Source of the DNA: Luteolibacter rhizosphaerae
GTDB taxonomy: Bacteria; Verrucomicrobiota; Verrucomicrobiia; Verrucomicrobiales; Akkermansiaceae
Direction of reading: 5' to 3'
DNA: 64,000 nucleotides
NCBI RefSeq assembly: GCF_025950095.1
Contig: NZ_JAPDDR010000005.1
Coordinates: 1-64,000 of the forward strand
In this document: in pieces, positions 48,701 to 57,400 of the stretch
Layout of the letters: each line of letters starts with the position of its first letter
Position numbering within the stretch: position 1 is the first letter of the stretch
Made by a program: the position numbers and the translations under genes
The notes under the pieces: generated by a model
Seen by the model: only the letters and a program-made list of their open reading frames with translations
Database searches by the model: none
Told to the model about the DNA's origin: nothing

Positions 48701-51229
48701 CTGACCGGTGCCGGCGAGATCACGGTTACCGTGCACCCCGCGGGATTCATGGCGGACGACGGGCTGAAGCAGCAACTTTGGCATGGGGTGGAAGGGACGA
48801 GTGTCGCAGGCCTCACCGAAGGCAACGCGAACTACCCGTATCTGCCTGACGAGACCCGTACCTTGGTGTCTTTCGATAGCGGACCAAATACCGGCGATAA
48901 CTATGGCTCCCGGATCCGGGCTCTTCTCACTCCGGCCGTTACCGGCTATTACACCTTCCACCTGTCATCCAATGATCAAGCGAAGCTGAAGCTGGGTTCG
49001 GATGCCACCGCCGCTACCGCGGTGCAGGTCGCCAGCGTCAGCGGTTGGACGAACTACGGACAGTGGACCAAGTATGCCTCGCAGACTTCGGATCCGGTGC
49101 TTCTTGAAGCGGGCAGCCGCTATTACATTGAGACGCTTCACAAGGAGAGCTTGGGCGCCGATCACCTTCAGGTGGCGTGGACCGGGCCTGGCATTGCTTC
49201 TCCCACCGTCATTCTCGGAGACTTCCTCACTCCCTACGACATCAACGAAGCTCCGGTCTTCGGCGGCACTTACTCCTTCTCCTTGGTTGAGGGCGCAGTC
49301 ACGGGAACGGTGATTGGGACGGTGCATGCGGGCGACCCCGAGGGAGAACAGGCCATCCACGAGATCCTCTTCGGCAATCTTTCCGGAGCTTTTGCCATCG
49401 ATCCTTCCAGCGGGGTCATCACTGTATCCAATCCGGCGGCGCTCACCATCGGCCAGCATCTGCTTACGATCGGCGCGCAGGACGGGGGCTTGAACAGCGC
49501 TTATCCCCTCCGATCAGCTCAAGTCAGCGTGTCGATCACGGTCTTGAGCGATAACCTCCCGCCGCAGTTCCCGTCCTCCACTTATTCGGATTTCGGCACC
49601 CAGGATCTCGGCTATGCGGCCTTCTTCACGGCAAGCGACCCGAATGCGGACGACCTGCTCGTGTATGAGAAGGTCTCCGGACCTGCTTGGTTGGTGGTGG
49701 AGAGCGATGGCTCGGTTCACGGGCTTCCGACCAATGCGAACGTGGGAACGAATGTCTTTGTCCTGCGGGTCGTCGATCCCGAGGGTCTCAGCGATGAGAT
49801 CGAGCTGACCATTGAGGTGGCGAACATCAATGATCCGCCTTTCTTCATCGAGCTTCCCATCGTCCTTCCGCTGGCGAGCGAGAATCAGCCCTTCGCTGCT
49901 TTCCTGGGCGGGGCCGCGGGGGATGTGGATTCAGGTGATCAACTCGGCTTCAGCAAACAGTCCGGACCTGAATGGCTTCAAGTCGGGGCGGACGGCGGCT
50001 TGAGCGGCACACCCGGCGACGGGGATGCCGGTGCAAATGAATTCGTGATCCGGGTCACGGATCTCCAAGGTGCCTATGCAGATGCAACTCTCGTGATCAC
50101 GGTGGCTCCGGTGAATGATCCTCCCGTCTTTACCTCACCGCTGATCGAAGGGCATGTCGCCACGGAAGACCTGCCTTTTGCGGGAAGCCTCGCGCTCTTC
50201 GTGGCGGACCCTGATGCCGGGGATATCCACTTCTTCGAGAAGCTGGCCGGGCCGGACTGGCTGGAAGTAGCCGCGGACGGGACTTTCATCGGAACTCCGA
50301 CAAACGCCGACGTGGGTCCGAACCTCTTCGTCGTGCGGGTGGTCGATTCCGGCGGAGCATCAGCCGAAGCGACTTTGCTCATCGGGGTGGAGAACGTGAA
50401 TGATGCTCCGGTATTCGCAAACAACCCGATCGCGGGCATCGCTGCGCGGGAATCTCTTCCCTACATCGCGGATCCCTTGCTCGCGACGGATGAGGACGCG
50501 GGCGACTCCTTGGTCTACTCGAAGGAAGACGGTCCCGAATGGCTGCAAGTGGCCACCGATGGAGGCATTTCGGGGATTCCTCCCGCAGGTTCGGCCGGGA
50601 TGCATGCGTTCATCGTTCGTGCTACGGATCTTGCCGGCCTTCACGCGGAGGCATCGCTCCTGATCGAGGTCTTGGCGGATGGCATGCCGCTGCCTTGGGA
50701 CGTCAGTGCTGTGGGTTCCCAAGAGGACGGCAGCGGCGCGGCGAGCGGTCAGGGCGAGTTCGTGGTCACGGGCTCCGGCCATCTGTCCGGTCGCGAGGAT
50801 AGCTTCCAATTCGTCTGGCAGACCTTGAGCGGCGATGGCTCAGTCACCGCCCGGCTGGTCTCGTTGGAGGGTGGTTCTTTGTCCCGCGCCGGAGTGATGA
50901 TCCGGGATAGTTTAGCTTCGAATTCCCGGCATGTCTTCCTGGGGCTCTCCGGTGAAGGAGCCTTCCGCTGGATCCGCCGGACCAACTACAATGGGAATTC
51001 CTCCGCGAACACCAGCGGGACCGCCACTCTGCCCCATGCATGGGTCCGCTTGCATCGCCAGGGGAACACCATCACGGCTTTCAAAAGTCCCGATGGACTC
51101 AGCTGGGTGCAGATCGGCAGCCTCAATGCCGCGCTGCCGGAAACCTGCTACTTCGGCCTCGCGGTGAGCAGCGGCTCCGAAACGGCAGTGAGCGAAGCCC
51201 GCTTCAGCAACGTGACTCTCGATCCTTGA
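45728..51229 (+). CDS. Large secreted metalloprotease with cadherin-like, PA14 and Ig-like modules
   Basis: The 1833-aa protein starts with a signal peptide (TLTGLLLVALFASVFL). The metalloprotease domain has zinc motif HEVGHTLGLSH (329-339) and WAPIMGAGY. It is closely related to the protease at 22.9-29.8 kb: both have VIYLDFDGE / VVYLDFDGE, a GHGSG segment, QWSKGxY, and a PPC-like domain ending GYxDYGSxGxYxISG. Downstream are cadherin-like modules, two PA14 units (near residues 740 and 1015), three further Ig-like repeats with the SGTP motif, and a C-terminal domain (LPWDVSAVGS to SNVTLDP) shared with the 2907-aa protein. Its stop overlaps the TTG start of the following lipoprotein gene. Confidence 0.88.
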   Translation: MKRNAATLTGLLLVALFASVFLREPELQESASGESQQSKEGASRTFAGQSHARSVPADASASRPPASRSVELPVDFLERVAPDRGLQIDLPGGVSVAGSVFTRRHDAAGVSMIEGRITTPQPGRFFFVRQTFPGAAGSLVGHILFDSGDIHWKVEPSGPGGAPRLVETARDGLICANYSMPAAASAPEEAPAAHPTDIPIPAYQEILPLQSLPGAAGVIYLDFDGEQGPFLSWGDFDAASPNVTNAQVFTVWKMVCEDFQGFTLNITTDRKVFDEADPGSRQHVIITPTTTASPGSGGVAFVGSYNWVADVPCFAFYSTGKYGAEVISHEVGHTLGLSHDGRSVPPEDYYLGHGSGETGWAPIMGAGYYENLTQWSKGEYAGANRFQDDVAIILTNNHVGIRADEVGDDEENAGILEILADNSVTGEGIIATRHDVDAYRFRTSGGPIDLKVEPVDQNPNLDVMAELVDLATGNYIASSHPDLELAAGIQMELPAGEYLLEISGTGRGNPLLDGYTDYGSMGTYFISGSIVGGLKPERFTIAENSATGTLLGSVAARGDHGSAALVWSILSAPGGFTIDPATGALSVADTSLLDFEALSTRWDDPATVELLVRISDQEDSDRDETIRVVITLTDLNDPPAIAPGALVVLERTRPGTPLLTVESSDPDHFDLPAYEIIAGNEAGWFAIDRDSGVISASSDGVGEVEGSALVELQVQVSDRGSPPLSSSATVSLTVIGVSDGHRPGGLTRTCYEGIEGYAVADLTAAAKWPDQPDNQELLPDFDGGTHGDNYGSVLGGYFIPPVSGSYRFWIASDGASELWLDSSPEQAGANLIASVGSSTDPRFWIDTAPFRSSPVSLAAGQAYFISALHKESVGADHVSVAFMGPGMPKQLLRGIYLAPKLQNYAPQILSQELAIGEDAYAGQKLGIVEVRDLNDADTHSGFVITAGNEEGAFAIDPASGEIHVASRGILDSLSRPSYTLTIEVTDDGSPVLTGAGEITVTVHPAGFMADDGLKQQLWHGVEGTSVAGLTEGNANYPYLPDETRTLVSFDSGPNTGDNYGSRIRALLTPAVTGYYTFHLSSNDQAKLKLGSDATAATAVQVASVSGWTNYGQWTKYASQTSDPVLLEAGSRYYIETLHKESLGADHLQVAWTGPGIASPTVILGDFLTPYDINEAPVFGGTYSFSLVEGAVTGTVIGTVHAGDPEGEQAIHEILFGNLSGAFAIDPSSGVITVSNPAALTIGQHLLTIGAQDGGLNSAYPLRSAQVSVSITVLSDNLPPQFPSSTYSDFGTQDLGYAAFFTASDPNADDLLVYEKVSGPAWLVVESDGSVHGLPTNANVGTNVFVLRVVDPEGLSDEIELTIEVANINDPPFFIELPIVLPLASENQPFAAFLGGAAGDVDSGDQLGFSKQSGPEWLQVGADGGLSGTPGDGDAGANEFVIRVTDLQGAYADATLVITVAPVNDPPVFTSPLIEGHVATEDLPFAGSLALFVADPDAGDIHFFEKLAGPDWLEVAADGTFIGTPTNADVGPNLFVVRVVDSGGASAEATLLIGVENVNDAPVFANNPIAGIAARESLPYIADPLLATDEDAGDSLVYSKEDGPEWLQVATDGGISGIPPAGSAGMHAFIVRATDLAGLHAEASLLIEVLADGMPLPWDVSAVGSQEDGSGAASGQGEFVVTGSGHLSGREDSFQFVWQTLSGDGSVTARLVSLEGGSLSRAGVMIRDSLASNSRHVFLGLSGEGAFRWIRRTNYNGNSSANTSGTATLPHAWVRLHRQGNTITAFKSPDGLSWVQIGSLNAALPETCYFGLAVSSGSETAVSEARFSNVTLDP

Positions 51230-52059
51230 TCCGCATCCTTAACTTCGCACTGTGCATCTCCCTGCTGGCCTCGTGTGGTGAGAAGAAATCCGGTCGCCCC
51301 GGGGGCTCGGAAACATCTTCCAAGGCACCCCGCTCGGAAACCCGGAGCAATCGCGATCCCGAGCCCGGCACGACTGCTGGCAAGCGGGTGCTACGCGAGT
51401 CCTTCGAGTCCGCGCTTGCCTCAACCGATCAGGAGGCTCGATCGAAAGTTTTCGGGCAGGTCGCATGGGATGCCATCGACGTCGACCCGGAGCTTTCCCG
51501 CCAGGCTTTTGCGGAGCTTCCTGCCGAAAGCCCGGAGCGCGCCAAACTGGCAGCCCATTTCGCGATGCGTCTCGCCGAGTCGGACCCCGACCAAGCCTTG
51601 GAGTGGGCGAGGGGACTCGGTTCCTCCGAACGGGAGGAAGCCTTGAGCCGCATCTCGGTCGTCATCGGGGCAAAGAATCCGGTCCGGGCGGCCGAATTGA
51701 TCACTGCGGAGATCGAGCCGGGGCGACCCCGCGACCGCGCCGCGGTCCAACTCGCCCAGCGCTGGTCCCAAGCCGATCCCTCGGCAGCGGCAGAATGGCT
51801 TGGGACTCTCCCGGCGGGAGAAGCCCGCAGCGCCGGGCTGAAGCTGGCCCTGGTCCGCTGGCTCGGAGACGACGCTCCAGCCGTGGCATCTTGGATCACC
51901 GGTCGCACCGACGAAGCTCTCGGGCTGGAATCGCTGGCTGCCGTCGCGGATCATCTGCGGTCGGCGGAGGCCTCTGAGAAAGCCGCGGCACTAGCCGCCT
52001 TTTCCGATCCCGAAATCCGCCGCCGATTGGAAAACCTGCTGGCACAGCCAGGCCCCTGA
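51226..52059 (+). CDS. Lipoprotein coupled to the metalloprotease gene (TTG start)
   Basis: The 277-aa product uses TTG at 51226, which overlaps the protease stop (TTGA). This start is chosen because it begins an ideal lipoprotein signal: IRILNFALCISLLASC, lipobox Cys17. The mature protein has a disordered basic/Ser linker (to about residue 60) and then all-helical sequence with repeating A-E-W-x-x-x-L motifs (ALEWARGLG, AAEWLGTLP, VASWITGR), suggesting a TPR- or HEAT-like solenoid. I recognise no named family. Translational coupling with a secreted protease suggests a chaperone, inhibitor or anchoring role, by inference only. Confidence 0.72.
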   Translation: MIRILNFALCISLLASCGEKKSGRPGGSETSSKAPRSETRSNRDPEPGTTAGKRVLRESFESALASTDQEARSKVFGQVAWDAIDVDPELSRQAFAELPAESPERAKLAAHFAMRLAESDPDQALEWARGLGSSEREEALSRISVVIGAKNPVRAAELITAEIEPGRPRDRAAVQLAQRWSQADPSAAAEWLGTLPAGEARSAGLKLALVRWLGDDAPAVASWITGRTDEALGLESLAAVADHLRSAEASEKAAALAAFSDPEIRRRLENLLAQPGP

Positions 52060-52075
52060 GTACAGTATTTCCCTT

Positions 52076-52417
52076 GTGAGTGTGGATACCTACCTCTGTC
52101 CCGGATGCGACAAGGAAGTGCGTGTCGGCTCGCGCTATTGTCCCCACTGCAATCCGCCCTCCAAGCGTCGCAAGCGCCAGCAGAGTGCCGCCTCGGGCAG
52201 CAAGCGCGGGACCGCCCGCGATCACTCCTACGACGGCTTGGACCTCCCGGACGATGATTTCGACTACGAGGACTTCGTCGCGCGCGAGTTCGGCGGCAAG
52301 CCCCACCGCAAGACAGGCCTCAGGTGGTATTGGTGGCTCACCGCCGTCGGGGTGCTCGGTCTCATGATATTGGCGGGCTTCAGCTTCGCCGGTTGGGGCG
52401 GTTTTGCGTGGTGGTAA
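52076..52417 (+). CDS. Zinc-ribbon membrane protein
   Basis: The 113-aa product uses GTG 52076, 16 bases after the lipoprotein stop. The N-terminus has a four-Cys zinc ribbon, CPGCDKEVRVGSRYCPHC (residues 8-25), then a very basic linker (SKRRKRQQ) and an acidic patch (LPDDDFDYEDF). It ends in one transmembrane helix, WYWWLTAVGVLGLMILAGFSFAGWGGF. Topology is probably cytosolic zinc ribbon with a C-terminal anchor. Such proteins are common and unnamed. Position suggests it belongs with the protease/ABC gene group. Confidence 0.75.
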   Translation: MSVDTYLCPGCDKEVRVGSRYCPHCNPPSKRRKRQQSAASGSKRGTARDHSYDGLDLPDDDFDYEDFVAREFGGKPHRKTGLRWYWWLTAVGVLGLMILAGFSFAGWGGFAWW

Positions 52418-52474
52418 ATCCACCGCGGATTCCCACTTGGCAAAAATCGCCCCCCTCGCTCAACTCCCGATGAT

Positions 52475-53407
52475 ATGACGGAGTCGGCGGTGGAGATCGA
52501 ATACCTGAGGAAACGGTACGGCAGCTTCGAGGCCTTGGCCGGTGTCTCGCTTTTGGCACCCAAGGGCAGCGTCTTCGGCCTCCTCGGCCCGAACGGCGCA
52601 GGCAAGAGCACCTTGGTGAAGTCTCTCCTCACCATCATCCGTCCCACCGAGTGTCGTGGGACCCTGCTTGGCAAGAAGATCGGCGACCGAGCCACCCTCG
52701 CCAAGGTCGGCTACCTTCCCGAACATGCGAAATTTCCCGATTACCTCACCGGTCGGCAGGTGATCGCCTACTCCGCAGGCATGGCGGGAGTGGCTGGCAA
52801 GATTGCGAAGCAGCGCATCTCCCGCCTGCTGGACCTGGTAGGCATGGGCGCCTGGGGCGACAAGCGCGTCGGCACCTACTCGAAAGGCATGAAGCAGCGC
52901 GTCGGCCTCGCCCAAGCCTTGGTCAACGAACCGGAGATCGTTTTCCTCGATGAGCCCACCGATGGTGTCGACCCCGAAGGCCGCATCGAGATCCGCAAGA
53001 TCATCGAGGGCATGAAGGCCGAAGGACGTACCGTCTTCGTGAATAGCCACTTGCTCGGCGAGGTCGAGCAAGTCGCCGATCAGGTCGCCATTCTCTCGCA
53101 AGGCAGGATGATCCGTTCCGGTTCGATCAGTGAGCTCACGGGGGCGGGCAAGCACTATGAGCTTCGTACTTCAGGCCCTGTCCCGCTTGCCATCCGGGAG
53201 AAACTGGAGTCCGCGGGCATGCAGGTTGCTGGAGATCGGCTCACCATTCCCGCCTCGGACGCCTCCGAGATTCAGGGCGTCATCGATGCCCTCCGCGCTT
53301 CGGGTGTCATCATCCGCGAGTTGAAGGAAGCCCGGCAATCTCTTGAGGAACTCTTCCTCTCCGCCGTGAACAGCGCCCGCGAGGCAGTGAAGGGAGGTGC
53401 GGCATGA
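52475..53407 (+). CDS. ABC transporter ATP-binding protein
   Basis: The 310-aa cytoplasmic ATPase has Walker A GPNGAGKST (38-46), a Q-loop-like region near LPEHAKF, ABC signature YSKGMKQR (135-142), Walker B IVFLDEP (155-161) and an H-loop in NSHLLGEVEQVAD. The C-terminal ~80 residues form an extra domain of the type found in ABC-2 exporters (drug, polysaccharide or NatA-like). It overlaps the permease gene by 4 bases (ATGA), confirming that the two form one transporter. Substrate is not readable from sequence. Confidence 0.93.
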   Translation: MTESAVEIEYLRKRYGSFEALAGVSLLAPKGSVFGLLGPNGAGKSTLVKSLLTIIRPTECRGTLLGKKIGDRATLAKVGYLPEHAKFPDYLTGRQVIAYSAGMAGVAGKIAKQRISRLLDLVGMGAWGDKRVGTYSKGMKQRVGLAQALVNEPEIVFLDEPTDGVDPEGRIEIRKIIEGMKAEGRTVFVNSHLLGEVEQVADQVAILSQGRMIRSGSISELTGAGKHYELRTSGPVPLAIREKLESAGMQVAGDRLTIPASDASEIQGVIDALRASGVIIRELKEARQSLEELFLSAVNSAREAVKGGAA

Positions 53408-54426
53408 GCGCCTTGATCGCCATTTTCATGGACTCCTTCCGCCTCCTCCAGGCGCGGCGTCTTTTCTGGATCACCTTCGGCATCTCGATGCTGGTCGCCT
53501 TGGCCTATGCTTCGATTGGTTTCAACGAGAAGGGCATGACCATGTTCTTCGGTTGGAAGGAATTCGAGAACCCCATCCTGAAGTCCGGCAGCCCGGAAGC
53601 CGCAGCCTTCTACGTGATGATCTTCACCGATTGGATCGTCGGCCTCTGGCTCGCGTGGTTTGCCCTGGGGTTGGCCGTGGTGTCCACCGCAGGCATCTTC
53701 CCGGACTTCATCGCGGATGGCTCGATCGGAATCTCGTTGTCCAAGCCCGTGGGCCGCTTCCGGCTTTTCCTGCTCAAGTTCGCTGGCGGTCTTCTGTTTG
53801 TCGCGCTTCAGGTCGCTCTCTTCACCCTCATGGTCTTCCTCGCCATCGGCTGGCGTGTGGGTGAATGGAATCTCACCATCTTCTGGGCGGTGCCGGTTGT
53901 CACCTTCGTCTTCGGCCTGCTTTATTCGGTGGCCGTCCTCGTCGGCATCTGGACGCGTTCCACCCTCTTCGCCCTGCTCTCCGCTTGCGGGGTCTGGGCC
54001 CTTTCGTGGCTGGTCCACTTTACCGAACAGCAGTTCTACACCTTCGCCCACACCGTGCCGGAGGCAGGGATCTCGGTCGATTGGTCGAAGGGCGATGTCG
54101 AGGAAACCGATAAGGAGGGCGAGAAGGTGGACTGGGTCGTGAAGGCTCACTCCACCATCGAGACCATCGGCAGTCCGCTTCCCAAGACCCGGGATTGCAC
54201 GCTCTACCTGAAGCGTCTCATCAAGATGGAGAAACGGGATTCGCTCCTTTCCGGCGTCACCTTGGGCGATCTGATGACCGGTACCCTGCCAAACCGCATG
54301 CAAGCCGGCGCCCAGAAGAAGGCCGAGGAGCGCCACTCCGCGTGGTACGTCTTCGGCACTTCCGCCGCCTTCGGTGCCTGCATCCTCGGCCTGGCCGGTT
54401 GGATCTTCTGTCGCCGCGATTACTAG
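53404..54426 (+). CDS. ABC-2 type transporter permease
   Basis: The 340-aa membrane protein has six likely transmembrane segments: near LFWITFGISMLVALAYASI (20-38), IFTDWIVGLWLAWFALGLAVV, LLKFAGGLLFVALQVALFTLMVFLAIG, FWAVPVVTFVFGLLYSVAVLVGIW, TLFALLSACGVWALSWLVHF and the C-terminal GTSAAFGACILGLAGWIFC. A soluble extracytoplasmic or cytosolic insert of about 110 residues (VPEAGISVDWSKGDVEE onward) lies before the last helix, larger than usual. It pairs with the ATPase upstream through the ATGA overlap. It converges on the FG-GAP gene with overlapping stops (54423-54426). Confidence 0.88.
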   Translation: MSALIAIFMDSFRLLQARRLFWITFGISMLVALAYASIGFNEKGMTMFFGWKEFENPILKSGSPEAAAFYVMIFTDWIVGLWLAWFALGLAVVSTAGIFPDFIADGSIGISLSKPVGRFRLFLLKFAGGLLFVALQVALFTLMVFLAIGWRVGEWNLTIFWAVPVVTFVFGLLYSVAVLVGIWTRSTLFALLSACGVWALSWLVHFTEQQFYTFAHTVPEAGISVDWSKGDVEETDKEGEKVDWVVKAHSTIETIGSPLPKTRDCTLYLKRLIKMEKRDSLLSGVTLGDLMTGTLPNRMQAGAQKKAEERHSAWYVFGTSAAFGACILGLAGWIFCRRDY

Positions 54427-57400
54427 GGAAGCTTCGGTAGCTTCGCGGCTTCCACGAACTCCGGGATCGAAATCGATCCCCGAGCCACGCCGCCCTTCGG
54501 CGTTGCAGTCGCCGCCATCCACGCCACATCGATCTTCGCCGCTGGCGTCCCTAGCTTGAAGAGGATCGCGAACTCCTCGCGGCTGATTCGCTCATCCTCG
54601 TCCGTATCGATATCCGCCGCCACCTCACGGCGCTGCGTCCTCATTGCCTTCGCCACCGCATAGCCCGGGATGCTCGGGATTGCCTTGGTTTTGATCCATG
54701 CCTTCAGCTCCATCCCGCTGCCGCCTCCCATCCGGCTCCAGAAGCTGGCGATCGTCTTCTCCGCCGTCCCGGGCTTCCACATCACCGCGATCTCCGCGCG
54801 GCTGATCACGTCATCCCGTGACACGTCAAGTTCGACGAAGAGTTCCGTCCTCTGCAACCAGAGCCCCAGTGACTTCGCCAACTTCTTGTCAGATCGTGCC
54901 GCCAGGATTTCTTCCACCGAAAGCGAACCCGAAGCATCGCTATCGATCAGGGGGAAGGCAGTCTCTTTCTTCGGCTTCACCGCGGGAATCTCCTGCCACT
55001 CCGCCAAGGACAGCCCGCCATCTTGATCCATGTCGTAAGTCTCGACGAGGTAGGCCTCCTCTGAACCCAACTGGTAGATGAAGACGCTCCCTTGATCCGC
55101 AGACCGCTTGTCATAAGACTGGTCGATATCGGTCCGATCCATGTGCGAAGCCCCGACCAAGGCTGTTCCCCGGCTTAGGGCCACGCTACGTCCGAACCCA
55201 TCCAAGGAATCCCCGCTTTCATGGGAAGCCGCGAAACGCATCTCATGGCTCCAGAGCCCGCCTTCCAGAGTAAACAGGTCGGCCGTACCTCTGCCGGTAG
55301 GAAGGACAAATTGGTGAGACAGATATCCCGGTGATCCGATCAAAGCCCGATCATGTCCTGCCGCTACGGCGGCGCCGAAGCTTGCCGACTGCGCCGGAAC
55401 CGGTGCCTTCAGACGTGTTCGCTGCAACCAGCTGGTTCCACTTTCCTCGAAGAGGTAAACCGCCCCGGCATCGTAGCTTCCTTCGATGTCTTTCCACGGT
55501 GCGCCGATCAGCGCCCGACCGTTCATTATGCTCAGGGCATAGCCGAAGCGGTCCCCGGCGCTTGCATCGCTCGCCTGAAGTTTCGTTCGTTCACCCCATA
55601 CCCCGTTCGTCTTGCTGAAAACATGCACGCTGCCGGCACCGAGCCCGGGTCGGCCGACCAGCACGGTTCCGCTTCGTAGGGCCACGGACATCCCGAAATG
55701 GTCATCCTCGCCATTCCCCGCTGCTACCAGTTCGGCGCTCTGGATCCACTCATCTTCATCACGCTCGAAGATCCACACCCGGCCACGATCCACTCCGAAG
55801 GGCAGGGTGGACGGAATGCCGAATACAGCCCGGCCCCCGAGGAGGGCTACCGAACTGCCGAGGAACCCGCCCGTTGCTCCAGTCGGAACGATCGCATCCT
55901 CGAGGCTCCATCCTGCTTCAGTTCGCTTGTAGACCACCGCGAAGTCGGAAGCCCCCACCAAGGCACGGTCACCGTCCAAGGCCACCGAGATACCGAATTG
56001 CTTCTGGATCACTCCGCCCGGATCCAGCCTGTCCTCGAAAACCCAGCTCCCCGATTCATCCCGGAAGACATAGGCGCATCCTGCGTCCGCACCGCTCAGG
56101 CTATCCTCTTGAGGCGTTCCGATCACGGCCCGATTCCCGCTGATCGCGACCGAGGAGCCGAACTGGAAGTCATCTCCGCCTTCCTCCGCCACCAGAGTGC
56201 CGAAGGAATTCCAGTCGGAACCGCTGCTCCGGTAGGTGTGCACGCGGCCGGCATGGTTCTGAGCCGTGCTGCTCTCCTGCGGCGCCCCGATCAAAAGATT
56301 GTTCCCGGAGATGGCCACTGCCGCACCAAACTTACCGCCTCCCTGTCCCGATTGAGAATCGAAGCGCATCCCCTGTGTCCATGTCACGCCGCTACGGGTG
56401 TAGACCAAGGCACTCCCTGCAGGATGGGCTTCTTGCGGATGTCGCGCGGTTGCTCCTGCTATCACCGTGTCGCCATCGATGGCCACGGAGAAACCAAGGC
56501 GAGCATCGGCTGGATGGGTTGAGGAGAGCTTCTGCTGCAGGAACCAAGTGGAGAGACTCCCGGTGAAGATGTACACGTTCCCCCGTGCATCCGGCAGTTG
56601 CGAGCTTGTGGCAATCCCATGAGCCCCGATCACCAGGGTGTTACCCTCGGCCGCCACCGCGCAGCCGAAGGCCGCTTGATTGAAGCCTCCCGGAACACGG
56701 ATGCTGCTTGCAAGATCCCAAGTCTCCTGGGACTTGGTGAAGATGTGGGCGCTCCCCTGATGCTCCGTCGTGGTGGCGATGTCGCCAGGCGATCCGACGA
56801 AAGCGTGGCTCCCGTCCAAGGCCACGGAGAACCCGAACAGGTCGCCGTGCTCGCCACCCCCGGGGGGGAGCAGTTGGGTCACGGTCTCCCATCCCCACGA
56901 TTGCCGCTGGATCACATAGGCCGCACCCGCTGTCGGCACTCCCTGACTGAAAGGATCTCCATACCCGCCAGGCCCCGGACTTCCGATCAATGCTTGGTCA
57001 CCCGAAAGCGACACCGAGTATCCAAAGCGTGCCTCCTTCTGGAGATTGGAGACGCTGATGATCTGGCGGTAGTGCCAATCATTGGACTCCTCGACATATA
57101 GATACGCCCTGCCCGCCGAGGTGACTCCCCCGGGATTCGAGAGCGGAGCTCCGACCAACAAACGGTCACCCTCGATCGCTACCGAGGCACCGAAACCGGA
57201 TGCGGCATTCTCGGGTGGCGAAATGAATCCACTTTGAGTCCAAGTCTCCCCCTGCCGCGTGAAAAGGTAGACGCTGCCTGTTCCTCCGTCGCTCCGGGTT
57301 CGATCTTGCGGCACGCCCACCGCAGCCACATCCTCGTCGATCGCCACGGATGCACCGAAATGATTCCAAGGTGAACCGCTCCCCGGACTCTCCGGCCGGA

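Noticed and set aside
53272..54522. 416-aa minus-strand frame opposite the ABC permease
   Set aside because: Highly charged Glu/Asp/His-rich shadow of a membrane protein gene; the ATGA-coupled permease is the real gene.
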